From: a virus
Virus record (IMG/VR): IMGVR_UViG_3300037961_005793
Location: 16,884-80,883 of that record
Length of the DNA stretch: 64,000 bases
Strand: one strand, 5' to 3'
Part shown: piece by piece, positions 1 through 8,185 of the stretch
How positions within the stretch are numbered: the first letter of the stretch is position 1
Layout: the number at the start of each line of letters is the position of its first letter
Position numbers and translations under genes: made by a program
Notes under the pieces: model-generated
Told to the model about the DNA's origin: nothing
The model's database searches: none
The model's input: only the letters and a program-made list of their open reading frames with translations

Positions 1-175
1 TGTAGTCATCTAGTTTGTAACCAAATACTTGAGCTGGGTTACGTGTGATCTGGTTGATCGCAGCGTAAATAACCTCACGCTTTGAAGCGTCGGTCGTCGT
101 GGCGTTGAAAGTTACACCCTGCTGAGCCAGATAACTCTGGATCTGCTCTAGTTCGTTTTGGGTTAACTGCGCCAC
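1..175 (-). CDS. Hypothetical late protein, N-terminal part (cut by window edge)
   Basis: An open frame runs from a GTG at 175 to the left edge and gives 58 codons of normal-looking protein beginning (M)AQLTQNELEQIQSYLAQQG. It follows the HhH gene on the same strand with a 22-nt gap, so it is the next gene of the late transcript. The sequence is hydrophilic and probably helical at first. Its position just downstream of the capsid genes would fit a head-completion or tail protein, but that is only inference. The 3' end is outside the window. Confidence 0.7.
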   Translation of the reverse strand, partial: MAQLTQNELEQIQSYLAQQGVTFNATTTDASKREVIYAAINQITRNPAQVFGYKLDDY

Positions 176-197
176 GGTTTATAAAACATATATGTTT

Positions 198-659
198 TTA
201 TTCTACAAACACATCTCCAGTAGCAAAAACTTCATCCCAATCAATCCGCTTTACGGCTTTAAGTTGATCCAGTTTGGTGAATTTTTCACCTGGAAGACCT
301 TGTTTAAGGTCAATAATTTCTTTTGCAGTTTTAATACCAACGCCTGGAAGCACCTGAGTTAACCCCTCAGCAGTCAAGGTGTTGAGGTTGATCCGGTTGT
401 CAGTAGGGACCTGGGGTTTGACAACGACCTTCTTCTCAGACTTCGGTTGAGAAACTTTTCTGCGTCCACGGCGTGAAAGCCCTTGATTGACGCCCTCGTC
501 ATAACCTTTATCTTCTTCGGGAGGGTCGTTGACTTGATCTTTATGTGCAAAAAACACTTTCCCTGATGTGTCAGAGCGAACCATGTAGTACTCACCGTCG
601 TCATGAATTGACAGGACTGTGATTTTAATACCACTGGGTGTGTAGATTTTGCTGGTCAT
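198..659 (-). CDS. Helix-hairpin-helix (ComEA-like) DNA-binding protein
   Basis: About 153 aa. The C-terminal 60 residues carry a helix-hairpin-helix module: an INLNTLTAEGL lead-in, then LPGVGIKTAKEII, the typical hairpin with a GxG turn. The same arrangement is found in ComEA and other non-specific DNA-binding proteins. The N-terminal part is beta-rich with basic KSEKK and SRRGRRK stretches in the linker. It probably binds DNA without sequence specificity, perhaps during packaging or in the capsid; this is inferred from its place between capsid genes and the left-edge gene. I use ATG at 659; a GTG at 668 is an alternative. No Shine-Dalgarno is seen. Confidence 0.8.
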   Translation of the reverse strand: MTSKIYTPSGIKITVLSIHDDGEYYMVRSDTSGKVFFAHKDQVNDPPEEDKGYDEGVNQGLSRRGRRKVSQPKSEKKVVVKPQVPTDNRINLNTLTAEGLTQVLPGVGIKTAKEIIDLKQGLPGEKFTKLDQLKAVKRIDWDEVFATGDVFVE

Positions 660-726
660 AACAATCACTATACGAGCAGTAGCTTATATCAGGATGCATT
701 AAAATGGTGAGAGATTTTAAACTGTA

Positions 727-1215
727 ATGCCTGTTCAAGAATCTTTTGGATCTAGAACCAGGCGTTTAGCTGGAAAGGCTTTACCAGGGATACTCGATTC
801 CCTTGGACCCGCTGTAGAACTCTTTGCTAACCCAAGAGAACCTGACCCGAATCAAAGAGCTTTGAATTCATTGATCGTTGGCGGAGGTGATTTAGCGACA
901 TCTGTACTTACCGGCGGTCTCGACATTCCCGCTCAATTACTTCAAGCTTCAAGATTTTTATATAACGCAGCCGAACGAGACCCAGACTCAGCTTTGGGAA
1001 GGCTTCAAAGAGGAGCAGAAGTTTTTGATCCAGCTAATTATCTGAGATATGCCTCTCAGGCTATTGGTCAAGGGACATTTGACCCACAAGGTGAAGATGT
1101 TGAATATGCAAAAGAGGCTGTAAAAGATGGAATAAAAGCGTTAAACATGGATACACCAAAATATGTACCCATGGCACCTTCCATCGGGGGTCCGATGTTT
1201 ATGCCTCGTTTTTAA
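727..1215 (+). CDS. Hypothetical protein on the opposite strand to the late operon
   Basis: 162 aa, plus strand, with ATG at 727. The protein is rich in alanine, glycine and proline, with amphipathic helices (GGDLATSVLTGGLDIPAQLL) and a proline/methionine-rich C-terminus (APSIGGPMFMPRF). It resembles small virion or membrane-active proteins in composition but I do not recognise a family. It is a single plus-strand gene within a minus-strand block, overlaps the stop of the converging gene at 1212 by 4 nt, and diverges from the HhH gene, so it must have its own promoter. Confidence 0.75.
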   Translation: MPVQESFGSRTRRLAGKALPGILDSLGPAVELFANPREPDPNQRALNSLIVGGGDLATSVLTGGLDIPAQLLQASRFLYNAAERDPDSALGRLQRGAEVFDPANYLRYASQAIGQGTFDPQGEDVEYAKEAVKDGIKALNMDTPKYVPMAPSIGGPMFMPRF

Positions 1216-1502
1216 TTATCTTCGCCTGAGATACCTGCGTCCCACATGGGTCCGAAGCGTTGCTCTTTAACCTTCTCAAGATTCTCTAAAAATTTCATTC
1301 GCTTCTCCCAAGTGTCTCCTCCTTCAGAACCTTTCTGAGGGTTTATGCATTTGGGGTCGTTAGCCTTATTGCAAACTAAACCGGCTAAGTCTTTCTCGTT
1401 CCCTTTTGCCCCCGTGGCCCAGTAGTGCTGTCCGTTTAACCAACAAGCACCGCACTTTTCACACTCTTTTCTTTCAAGTGAAAGACTTGAAACCTCATCC
1501 AT
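1212..1502 (-). CDS. Small cysteine-rich (putative zinc-binding) protein
   Basis: 96 aa with CEKCGAC near residue 14, then a lone Cys in GLVCN and one in KCINPQKG, a spacing that could coordinate one zinc ion. The C-terminal third is charged and helical. I recall similar small Cys-rich proteins in cyanophages but cannot assign a function. It lies downstream of the capsid-gene terminator at 1577, so it is transcribed by read-through or from its own promoter. Confidence 0.75.
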   Translation of the reverse strand: MDEVSSLSLERKECEKCGACWLNGQHYWATGAKGNEKDLAGLVCNKANDPKCINPQKGSEGGDTWEKRMKFLENLEKVKEQRFGPMWDAGISGEDN

Positions 1503-1576
1503 AGTGTTTAAAACTATGCCTGATGTAGGCTAGAACACCTATAAATATTTAACAGTGCTGATTATTAAATAAACAC

Positions 1577-1606
1577 AAAAAAAGACCCCTCCCGAAGGAG
1601 AGGTCT
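1577..1606 (-). terminator. Rho-independent terminator after the capsid genes
   Basis: Read on the minus strand this is a 10-bp stem (one G-U pair) closed by a UUCG tetraloop and followed directly by seven U. It lies just after the stop of the gene at 1629 and should end or attenuate the capsid transcript. Confidence 0.9.
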
Positions 1607-1628
1607 GTTCTCGTCCGTCCTAAGAGTA

Positions 1629-2507
1629 TCAGGAAGGGGAGGTGCTGGTGTAGGTCGAAGACTCAACCAGACCGTCGGGTTGCAGAGCAACGTCCTGACG
1701 CTCGGGGGGTTCATCGGGGATGATCCAGCAGACTTCGCAGATTGCGAGAGCCTTGTCGTCACCAGACAGCTTGTTGGCTGCAGCGCGGGGATCATAGATA
1801 CCAGAGCCTTGAGCCAGACCGGAACCGGCAACGCCGCCCAGGTCGGTCGTGGTGAACAGCTTCCACTGAGTTTCAGAACCCAGAGCAGCCAGGCTGCTGG
1901 AGTCAATGATGTTGGTGGAAGCAGTGCTGCCGTTAGCGATAGCGCTGTTGGAGCCGGTGAGGGTGACACCGAACTGACCAGAAACGACAGTGCCGTCGTC
2001 TTTCAGACCTTCGCCCACAGCGGGAACGAGGGTCAGCTCAGGGGTGGCGTCAGTACCGGCAACACCGGAGCTAACGAGGTCACCGCCGCTGAGACGCAGG
2101 GATGCGCGATAGACGTAAGCAGTAGCCGGAACCTTGATGCCATCGGTGATGTCAGCCCGGACATCCTTATGGAAGTCGGGAGAAGGAACGATGACGTCAG
2201 CGTTCAGGAAAGGCTGCTCAGCGCTGTTCTGACCAGAGCCATAAGGCTTGGTGTAGTAGCTCATCTGGTTAGACGTGCCCAGAGCCTGGTAGCTCATGTC
2301 CACGTAACCAACGGCCTGTTGTGCGATCCAGCCAGGCTGGAAAACAACACCGACAGGGCCGCCGACGGGCTGGTTGGTCAGATTAGTATCGACGCCATTG
2401 GCGTTTTGATACTGAATCGTCTTTTCTTCGTGCCAGTAACGAAGAACGTTGGTGTAGTTGCCAGGATAGATCTTGGCAACGTGAAGCTGGTTAGAGTTGA
2501 TTGCCAT
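1629..2507 (-). CDS. Virion structural protein downstream of the major capsid gene
   Basis: 292 aa. It starts 14 nt downstream of the capsid gene stop and has a strong ribosome site (AGGAGGTAAC) before ATG 2507, the best in the window, suggesting very high expression. The protein is beta-rich with many Gly, Ser, Thr and Ala; its middle is a long stretch of polar beta strands, and the C-terminal 40 residues are acidic and proline-containing. Position, start signal and terminator fit a head decoration protein or second capsid protein, but no motif proves it. Confidence 0.8.
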   Translation of the reverse strand: MAINSNQLHVAKIYPGNYTNVLRYWHEEKTIQYQNANGVDTNLTNQPVGGPVGVVFQPGWIAQQAVGYVDMSYQALGTSNQMSYYTKPYGSGQNSAEQPFLNADVIVPSPDFHKDVRADITDGIKVPATAYVYRASLRLSGGDLVSSGVAGTDATPELTLVPAVGEGLKDDGTVVSGQFGVTLTGSNSAIANGSTASTNIIDSSSLAALGSETQWKLFTTTDLGGVAGSGLAQGSGIYDPRAAANKLSGDDKALAICEVCWIIPDEPPERQDVALQPDGLVESSTYTSTSPS

Positions 2508-2521
2508 TGTTAGTTACCTCC

Positions 2522-3637
2522 TCAAGCGTCGAAAGAGTAACCAACGGTCACGAAGTCTGCGTTAAGCAGTTCGAAACCTGCATACAGCGACCAGATCATC
2601 TGAATGAAACGACTGAAATCGTCGTTGTTGTTCAGAAGCACCTGAGCGTTGTTGCCACCGATGCCGACGCCGACAGATTGCGGGCCGAAGAAGATACCGA
2701 TCGCAGCGTTGTAATCTGCGGCGGCACCAGCGATGGTAGCGTTTTGAGTCTGGGAAGGCATGTTGGTGGATTCGAAGAATCGCACGCCCTCGAAGACAAA
2801 TCCCGTAGGCATAATAGGCTCACCAGCCACGAAGCTGGCTTGGCCGAAGCCCTGACCCATGTAGATAGCAGCGTTAGGCTGCATAGCTGACATGAGGGGA
2901 TTGATTTGACCGTTACCGGGGTAGCGGGCCACCTCACGGAAGTCACTGTTCTGACGCAAGTGCATCAAGAAAGTGGGGTCACAAACGCAACGATAGAAGC
3001 CGTCCTGGTAGGTCGGGGTGTTGCGCTTACGCAGGGACTTGACCACACGGAGGAGGTCGTCCTTAACGTCAAATTTGGCTTGCTCAGCGTTGGTGTAGGT
3101 CAGAGCGCCGGTAGCCAGGTCGCCAGGGAAGTAGTAACCACCCTGTGAGTCAGAAGCCTGACCCTTGGAAACAGCTTTCAGGAGTTCGTTAATAAACACC
3201 CGATCTCGCCACCTTCTATAGTCGTCCAGCAGGGTCAGGCTGCCGATTGACTGGTGGAAGGTGGTCAGGTTGCCTGTATCGAGCAGCAGACGCTGCGCGG
3301 TGATCAGGGTTTCCCGAGCAATCTTGAAAGTAGAAGGCTGGGTGGGATCGTTCGGGTCTGCAGGTCCGGTGTACTCACGAAGAGTCACCAAAACTTTGTC
3401 TTTGACAATGTTCCGGCTGTTGGCCGTACCGATCGTCTGCTCAGCAGTCCGCTCGCGGGACTCCTTAGAGCCGGGGTTTCCGAAGAACCGGTAACGGTCA
3501 AGCTGAACCGTCTGACCAGGCTGTTTAGAGAAGTCATGGACAACGACGGGCTCAGCCGCCATTTCCACGATGTAAGCCGGGTGAGGCCGATATAACTCGG
3601 CACCGAGAATCTTCGGAAAATCATTATCGATGAACAT
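2522..3637 (-). CDS. Major capsid protein (HK97-like fold)
   Basis: 371 aa, within the usual size range for podovirus capsid proteins without a delta domain. Features seen: an N-terminal arm leading into PGQTVQLDRYRFFG, a motif I know from phage capsid proteins; a long helix rich in Arg/Asp before FINELLKAV (spine-helix position); the pair CDPTFLMHLRQN and FREVARYPG; and a C-terminal beta domain ending in FVTVGYSFD. It lies downstream of portal and scaffold and upstream of a strongly translated structural gene, the order expected for a head module. It should form the icosahedral shell around a scaffold that is later removed. Confidence 0.88.
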   Translation of the reverse strand: MFIDNDFPKILGAELYRPHPAYIVEMAAEPVVVHDFSKQPGQTVQLDRYRFFGNPGSKESRERTAEQTIGTANSRNIVKDKVLVTLREYTGPADPNDPTQPSTFKIARETLITAQRLLLDTGNLTTFHQSIGSLTLLDDYRRWRDRVFINELLKAVSKGQASDSQGGYYFPGDLATGALTYTNAEQAKFDVKDDLLRVVKSLRKRNTPTYQDGFYRCVCDPTFLMHLRQNSDFREVARYPGNGQINPLMSAMQPNAAIYMGQGFGQASFVAGEPIMPTGFVFEGVRFFESTNMPSQTQNATIAGAAADYNAAIGIFFGPQSVGVGIGGNNAQVLLNNNDDFSRFIQMIWSLYAGFELLNADFVTVGYSFDA

Positions 3638-3716
3638 CGATAAGTTCCGTAGAAACTACTTTGTAATCATAAAGGAGATTTGTAAAAGTCAGTATATAAG
3701 TGTTGCGTTTTTAGCG

Positions 3717-4925
3717 TTAAATACCTTTCTGATTCGAGCTATTGACGCTTGAGCTGAATGTTCGAACCATGCCTCGTACACCTTCTCCAAGAACACCATA
3801 AGCAGCACCGTAATTAGGAACGTATGTAGATGCTCTACCTCGGTACATTCCCCTGATTACGTCGTTCATTGTTCCTGGAACATTTGATCTCTCGGCTGAT
3901 GCAAAAGTCTGACAATATACCGGCGGCGCATACTCCCAGCTGGCTCTGCTTTGCCCTGATACGGCGGTGTTGTACAGCATCGGATAACCCCCACGGGGGT
4001 ACGTACCTGCGCCTCCTGTAGATCCGCCATTAAAAGCGTCCTGACCAAAAGGAGTATTAAAGGGGTCGTAACCCTGTGAGGAAGGGTGTGCTCCATTCCA
4101 ATACGTATAAGCTCCGATACTTTTCACTCCAGGAATCGGGCCAAACGCTGTTTGAACTGTCGCGTTCGCAGTGCTAATCATCGCCTGACGGCGATAACCG
4201 TTGTAAACCGTCAGTACACCAGAAGCGTGCTGCTCGTAGTTGTCATAATTAGTCCAATAACCGCTGATCGTCGGAGGAACAGCTCGCCATTCTGTGCTCT
4301 GGTAAATGGGTAAGTTATATGGAGGCGCATTAAACGAATAAACAGCCGATCCACCCATCCCTGAGTGAACAGTGCAATAAGGGTAAACAGCTCCTTGTTG
4401 CCCCTCAGGAACAACGATCTGTAAATACGCGCCTGGGTTACCTTGAACTCCAGAAGTCGTTACTCCGTTTGTAAATTCAACACCACTTGCCCAAATGCCG
4501 TAGTCAGTTTCACTTAAACGAAATGGATGACTGCTTGTGCTTGTATCTGATAAATCGAAAATGTACGTGCTTCCCTGAATCAGAGTAAGACTTTTTTGAG
4601 ACACACCGTCAATAGCAAACTTATTTCCACCGTCGCTTACAACTGTGACTTCTAAAGTTTTTGTTTCTGGGTAAGAAGTAGTTTCGATTCCTAAATCAGC
4701 GGGAAAAGCCTGAGGCGGTCCAGGAGTTACAACACCAAAATTTGCACCTGGTTCAGTCAACGCTACATAAGTCTGTTGTTCTCCGGATGCATAAACATAC
4801 CCACTCGAAGTCAAAACATAAGTGTCGGTAAGATCTAAATCGTTAGAAGTTCTTTGAGGACCGGACTGGATCTGATGGTAAATATTTTTGTCGTAACGCC
4901 AGTTTGTTAAAGCAGCGTAAGTCAT
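3717..4925 (-). CDS. Virion-type protein with an embedded cupredoxin (type-1 copper) domain
   Basis: 402 aa. Residues about 90-200 look like a cupredoxin: a beta strand (LEVTVVSDG), a first ligand histidine in SSHPFRLS, and the loop YPYCTVHSGMGG that carries Cys-x2-His-x2-Met, the spacing of amicyanin and pseudoazurin. All four type-1 copper ligands are therefore present. The rest is rich in Tyr, Gly, Ser and Asn, typical of beta-structured virion surface proteins. It lies between scaffold and major capsid genes on the late strand. It could be a head or tail structural protein using the copper fold for stability, or could really bind copper; only the fold call is well supported. No signal peptide is seen. 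Confidence 0.72.
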   Translation of the reverse strand: MTYAALTNWRYDKNIYHQIQSGPQRTSNDLDLTDTYVLTSSGYVYASGEQQTYVALTEPGANFGVVTPGPPQAFPADLGIETTSYPETKTLEVTVVSDGGNKFAIDGVSQKSLTLIQGSTYIFDLSDTSTSSHPFRLSETDYGIWASGVEFTNGVTTSGVQGNPGAYLQIVVPEGQQGAVYPYCTVHSGMGGSAVYSFNAPPYNLPIYQSTEWRAVPPTISGYWTNYDNYEQHASGVLTVYNGYRRQAMISTANATVQTAFGPIPGVKSIGAYTYWNGAHPSSQGYDPFNTPFGQDAFNGGSTGGAGTYPRGGYPMLYNTAVSGQSRASWEYAPPVYCQTFASAERSNVPGTMNDVIRGMYRGRASTYVPNYGAAYGVLGEGVRGMVRTFSSSVNSSNQKGI

Positions 4926-4986
4926 ACTGTTTAGTCATTTCTTTCACTCTAAATCGGTTTATCATTTATAAAGACAGAGAGGATGA

Positions 4987-5295
4987 ATGCTTGATAAGAT
5001 CCTCGACGTCATTGTGATTGACTGTGACATCGCAGGAGGATCTGTGGCAGGCTCCGTCAGCGAATCCATCGTTCACCCAAAAAAAGGTAAAGACATAGTT
5101 TTTCATTTTGCAAGAGCACTTTGCGTAGGTTGGGCTCTTGCTGTTTTTGTGTCTCCTGCAGTGTCAGAAAGATTCAAGCTAAGCAAATCCGAGTCGGTAG
5201 CAATCGCTTTTATCGGTGGTTACTGCGGTATAAGACTAATGAGCACTGCTGAAAAAGTTCTCCATAAAAAACTCTCTAAAGAAATTAAAGAGTAA
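4987..5295 (+). CDS. Small membrane protein, two predicted transmembrane segments
   Basis: 102 aa. ATG 4987 is preceded by GAGG at good spacing. Two hydrophobic stretches are visible, around residues 42-62 (ARALCVGWALAVFVSPAVS) and 73-92 (VAIAFIGGYCGIRLM), followed by a lysine-rich tail. This resembles small holin-like or phage membrane proteins, but a clearer holin stands next to the endolysin at 55.1 kb, so function is open. It is an isolated plus-strand gene in the late block and overlaps the end of the converging gene at 5285 by 11 nt. Confidence 0.75.
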   Translation: MLDKILDVIVIDCDIAGGSVAGSVSESIVHPKKGKDIVFHFARALCVGWALAVFVSPAVSERFKLSKSESVAIAFIGGYCGIRLMSTAEKVLHKKLSKEIKE

Positions 5296-5449
5296 TATTT
5301 TCATCAAACGACTCTGGTGCTTCCACGAGCTGCTGCTCTTCTACAGGTTCACGCACAGTTGCCCAAGCCGACTGCCTGACATGAGAAGATTTGCGTCGAC
5401 CATCGTGACGACGACCATCTCTACGACGTGGCTCTCTGCGACGGTTCAT
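5285..5449 (-). CDS. Small arginine-rich protein
   Basis: 54 aa encoded on the minus strand from ATG 5449. The first 20 residues are almost all Arg, Asp, His and Gly (MNRRREPRRRDGRR); the second half is acidic. The bipolar charge suggests nucleic-acid binding or packaging with DNA, which is inference. It lies after the scaffold terminator. The frame is clean, but there is no clear ribosome site, so the call is moderate. Confidence 0.5.
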   Translation of the reverse strand: MNRRREPRRRDGRRHDGRRKSSHVRQSAWATVREPVEEQQLVEAPESFDENITL

Positions 5450-5476
5450 AACTAAGGTCTTTTCCTAAGTGTAGGC

Positions 5477-5514
5477 AAAAAAAGACCCTGTCAGATGGCG
5501 TGACTGACAGGGTT
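5477..5514 (-). terminator. Rho-independent terminator after the scaffold gene
   Basis: On the minus strand an 11-nt arm (AACCCTGTCAG) pairs with its complement over a 9-nt loop and is followed by seven U. It sits 25 nt after the stop of the scaffold gene and separates it from the downstream capsid group. Confidence 0.9.
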
Positions 5515-5538
5515 GGTTCTCTTCCTTTTTAAAGGTAA

Positions 5539-6453
5539 TCAGGAAGGTTCCATGAACAGGAGTTTGCTCCGTAAAGCTTCAGGTTGCATCTGGCTCAGGA
5601 CGCGCCAAGCGTTCTCAGGAGAACGGCTCATCACTTCACCAAACTGCTCCCAGGACTGACCATTGGGAACGCCGCCTTGACCAGCTGCGCCTACAGGAGG
5701 AGCAGGCATGTCGTACTGCTGTTGGTAAGCAGCAGCGTTGGGGTCGTACTCCATCTCGTAGTCATCCCCGATATCAACAGGGACCACTTCGGTAAAGTAA
5801 CGATCGGTGTAGTCGGCCAGGTGGTCGGGATCTGTCAGGATCTCTTCCATACTGGCGGCGACGTCGAGCACCGTGTCGGTCTTCTGAGCTTGCTCAACGA
5901 GCATGTCCTCGAGGGCACACGCGTAAGCATTCAAAATTCCAGGGGCCTCGATTCCGAAGTTACGAACGACCTCGGCGCTTGCCTCGCTTAGGCTCTGGTC
6001 CGTAGAATCCTGATAAGAAATCGGGGTCTGTGAGACGCTGGTAGGCGAGGTCTGCTGAACCGGCTGCTGGTAAGCCCAAGGCTGGACCTGCGAAGGCTGA
6101 CTGATCTGTGTTGTAGCCTGCTGTGGTGCCTGGGTCTGATACTGTGCTGCCTGGCTGAGGGATGGTGACTGGGAGGTTAGCACCCGCTCCAGGGAACCCA
6201 TCGCTGCTTCCCAAGGGTTGCTCGGGGAGGAGTTGTACGTTGACGGGTTGTACTGGGGATTGATAGAAGGATCCGAAGCCGGTGCCACCTGGGACGGCGG
6301 TTGGGCTGTAGGAACCGAAGCTACCGCCGGGGTAGCTCCTTGGACCACCCACTGCTGCGGAGAGACGGTTGTCGAGCCCTGGTCGCTGATTACCGCCGGG
6401 GCTGCCGCCGGGGAGACCGGGCTCGGGGTTGAAGCTTGGATCTGCTGGCTCAT
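5539..6453 (-). CDS. Capsid scaffolding protein (probable), overlapping the portal gene
   Basis: 304 aa at most. Residues 1-160 are low-complexity (Gln, Ser, Pro, Thr); residues about 165-230 are helical and acidic (GILNAYACALEDMLVEQ, HLADYTDRYFTEV), and the end is again helical. Low complexity plus acidic helices, and a position between portal and capsid, is typical of phage scaffolding proteins, which guide shell assembly and are lost afterwards. The open frame overlaps the portal 3' end by 494 nt in another frame. A start at Met85 (6201) would still overlap by 242 nt. The conserved-looking part begins only after the portal stop, so the true start is uncertain. Confidence 0.75.
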   Translation of the reverse strand: MSQQIQASTPSPVSPAAAPAVISDQGSTTVSPQQWVVQGATPAVASVPTAQPPSQVAPASDPSINPQYNPSTYNSSPSNPWEAAMGSLERVLTSQSPSLSQAAQYQTQAPQQATTQISQPSQVQPWAYQQPVQQTSPTSVSQTPISYQDSTDQSLSEASAEVVRNFGIEAPGILNAYACALEDMLVEQAQKTDTVLDVAASMEEILTDPDHLADYTDRYFTEVVPVDIGDDYEMEYDPNAAAYQQQYDMPAPPVGAAGQGGVPNGQSWEQFGEVMSRSPENAWRVLSQMQPEALRSKLLFMEPS

Positions 6454-8179
6454 AGCTACCCGAGTAAGTTAGTTCTTCCGCAAGGTGATCGAATGTCCTG
6501 TAAAGGAGCGGAGTGATATTCAGTCTAGGATCAGCCGCTAAAGGTTGATCAGGCGCAAGAGGATGCGGAGACTGCAACATCTGGTTTAATAATACCAGGA
6601 ACTGCTGCATTGACGACTGAACTTGTCCGACCATTCTGAAAGGAAATCCTTTCAACATTTCGGCACGTTCAGACTCATTTTTATCAGGGAAAAGGTATTT
6701 AAGAGCTTCTACACTCTCAACACCCAATTCCTGCATGTTGCGGACGACCATTGACTTTTGTAGGACGTCATAAGCAGTGTCTTCGTAGACATCACCCTGG
6801 TATCTGTAGCTGACATTACGGTCACCATCTTCTGGTAAACCAATAACACCACGAGGCACTTTATTTTCAGTAAGTGCCTTCTTCATCTCTTGATTCAGCT
6901 TGGTTTCGAATCGAATCTGGGCCTTGCGGAACCTTTCAACCGATTCTTCAGTAACTTCTTGAGGTTCTTTAGGTTCTTTTAAGTTAAGAGCCGCGATAAA
7001 TGACTCACGGAAAACTGTTTCTTGGTGATAAAGCATCATCTCCAAGAGAGAACAGAAACCGTAGGTCAAAAAGCTCTTATTCTTCCTTGTAGCAGTCGCT
7101 TGAGCGCGACCCATCAAGCCTTTGATCTCCGTAGCAGTAGCGCCTGCCGAAATAGAGATTTCATCGACTCCGCCGAGCGCTGTACGAATTTCTTCGCGTA
7201 AAAGAAGCGCGTAACGGTTCATATCACCACTGATCGGGTCCGGAGTCATGTAACCGACTCGATCAGAAGGCTCAACGTTGGCAATAATGCGTGGAACACG
7301 CAGACCACCACCCATAGCAGAGCCAAAAGGCTCCGCAACCCGTGTTGAAGGCGTATTTTGACCCGCAAAACCAGACTGAGAGCTGATTGTGGGTCTAAAA
7401 GTGCTTCCAGAGTCCGAAGCTTCGACTAAATCGGAGCGCGGACGGCTTGAAATCAGAGTTGGGTTACCAAAAAACTCAATATTTTTCGAAATATTCTTAA
7501 TCATTTGGTCATGAAGCACAATCTGCTCCATGAAGGGGTCAAAATCACCCTCTCCTTCTGTACCACTGGCGTTGGGCTTGTTTAAAACCTCAACAGCAGG
7601 GACAAATCCAAGTTGATTAGGTCTTTTTCGATCTGCAGTAAGCACTCCACCAGGCTCAAGCTCAAAACTAAGCTCAGTGTCGGACTCGTTTTCAGTAATC
7701 TCATTAGCGGTGATGCTTAGACGAACGTAACGTTTGTTCTGACCGTAAACATCACTGGGTAGACCCAAGTTATTGTTCTTTACCTTGTAATCGTAAAGAA
7801 TAACAACTTCGTCAATTTGACCATTAGCATCGTGATACACACGATATTGTTTCTTGTTGAAGAAATAAATCTGATACTTTAGTTTTGGATCTGGGCGAAA
7901 GTAAAAAAGACCGCACCCATCAATCAAAAAGTTTCTAATAATTGCAGGGAATCTTATATCAAGACGGTTTAACTCAATAACGTCGTGGATAAACTTGGTT
8001 CTGCTTTTATAAGTATCTTGATCACAATAAAAAGACAGACCCTTCTTGATCATCAAGAGGGTCATTTGTTGAAGGTGGCTTAAGACCACCATCGTGGCAG
8101 CTTGATTCGAACGATCTTGAGTTCGAGCGGCCTCAAGAATCTCTTCAAACTGATTACGGACGTCAACAGAGGCTGTCAT
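5960..8179 (-). CDS. Portal (head-tail connector) protein
   Basis: 739 aa. The N-terminal 550 residues have a portal-like pattern: early helices, the FFNKKQYRVYHDANGQID strand region that I associate with portal proteins of cyanophages, then helical stretches rich in charged residues ending near MLQSPHPLAPDQP. It forms the ring through which DNA enters. From about residue 575 to the end the protein becomes Pro/Gly/Ser-rich and finishes with a basic tail (PKRGKRRGRS); this tail lies over the scaffold frame. The gene follows the GT17 gene with a 6-nt gap. Terminase lies upstream and scaffold downstream, the classic order. Confidence 0.87.
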   Translation of the reverse strand: MTASVDVRNQFEEILEAARTQDRSNQAATMVVLSHLQQMTLLMIKKGLSFYCDQDTYKSRTKFIHDVIELNRLDIRFPAIIRNFLIDGCGLFYFRPDPKLKYQIYFFNKKQYRVYHDANGQIDEVVILYDYKVKNNNLGLPSDVYGQNKRYVRLSITANEITENESDTELSFELEPGGVLTADRKRPNQLGFVPAVEVLNKPNASGTEGEGDFDPFMEQIVLHDQMIKNISKNIEFFGNPTLISSRPRSDLVEASDSGSTFRPTISSQSGFAGQNTPSTRVAEPFGSAMGGGLRVPRIIANVEPSDRVGYMTPDPISGDMNRYALLLREEIRTALGGVDEISISAGATATEIKGLMGRAQATATRKNKSFLTYGFCSLLEMMLYHQETVFRESFIAALNLKEPKEPQEVTEESVERFRKAQIRFETKLNQEMKKALTENKVPRGVIGLPEDGDRNVSYRYQGDVYEDTAYDVLQKSMVVRNMQELGVESVEALKYLFPDKNESERAEMLKGFPFRMVGQVQSSMQQFLVLLNQMLQSPHPLAPDQPLAADPRLNITPLLYRTFDHLAEELTYSGSYEPADPSFNPEPGLPGGSPGGNQRPGLDNRLSAAVGGPRSYPGGSFGSYSPTAVPGGTGFGSFYQSPVQPVNVQLLPEQPLGSSDGFPGAGANLPVTIPQPGSTVSDPGTTAGYNTDQSAFAGPALGLPAAGSADLAYQRLTDPDFLSGFYGPEPKRGKRRGRS

Positions 8180-8185
8180 TATTTA

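Noticed and set aside
1680-2513. Long plus-strand frame (277 codons) opposite the structural gene at 1629
   Set aside because: It is antisense to a well-supported structural gene with a strong ribosome site and terminator; its translation is Val/Gly-rich shadow sequence without motifs.
2501-3595. Several plus-strand frames across the major capsid gene
   Set aside because: Antisense shadows of a high-confidence gene; no start signals or protein-like composition.
5584-5991. Plus-strand 135-codon frame over the scaffold gene
   Set aside because: Antisense of the scaffold's conserved C-terminal part; composition is typical of a mirrored reading.
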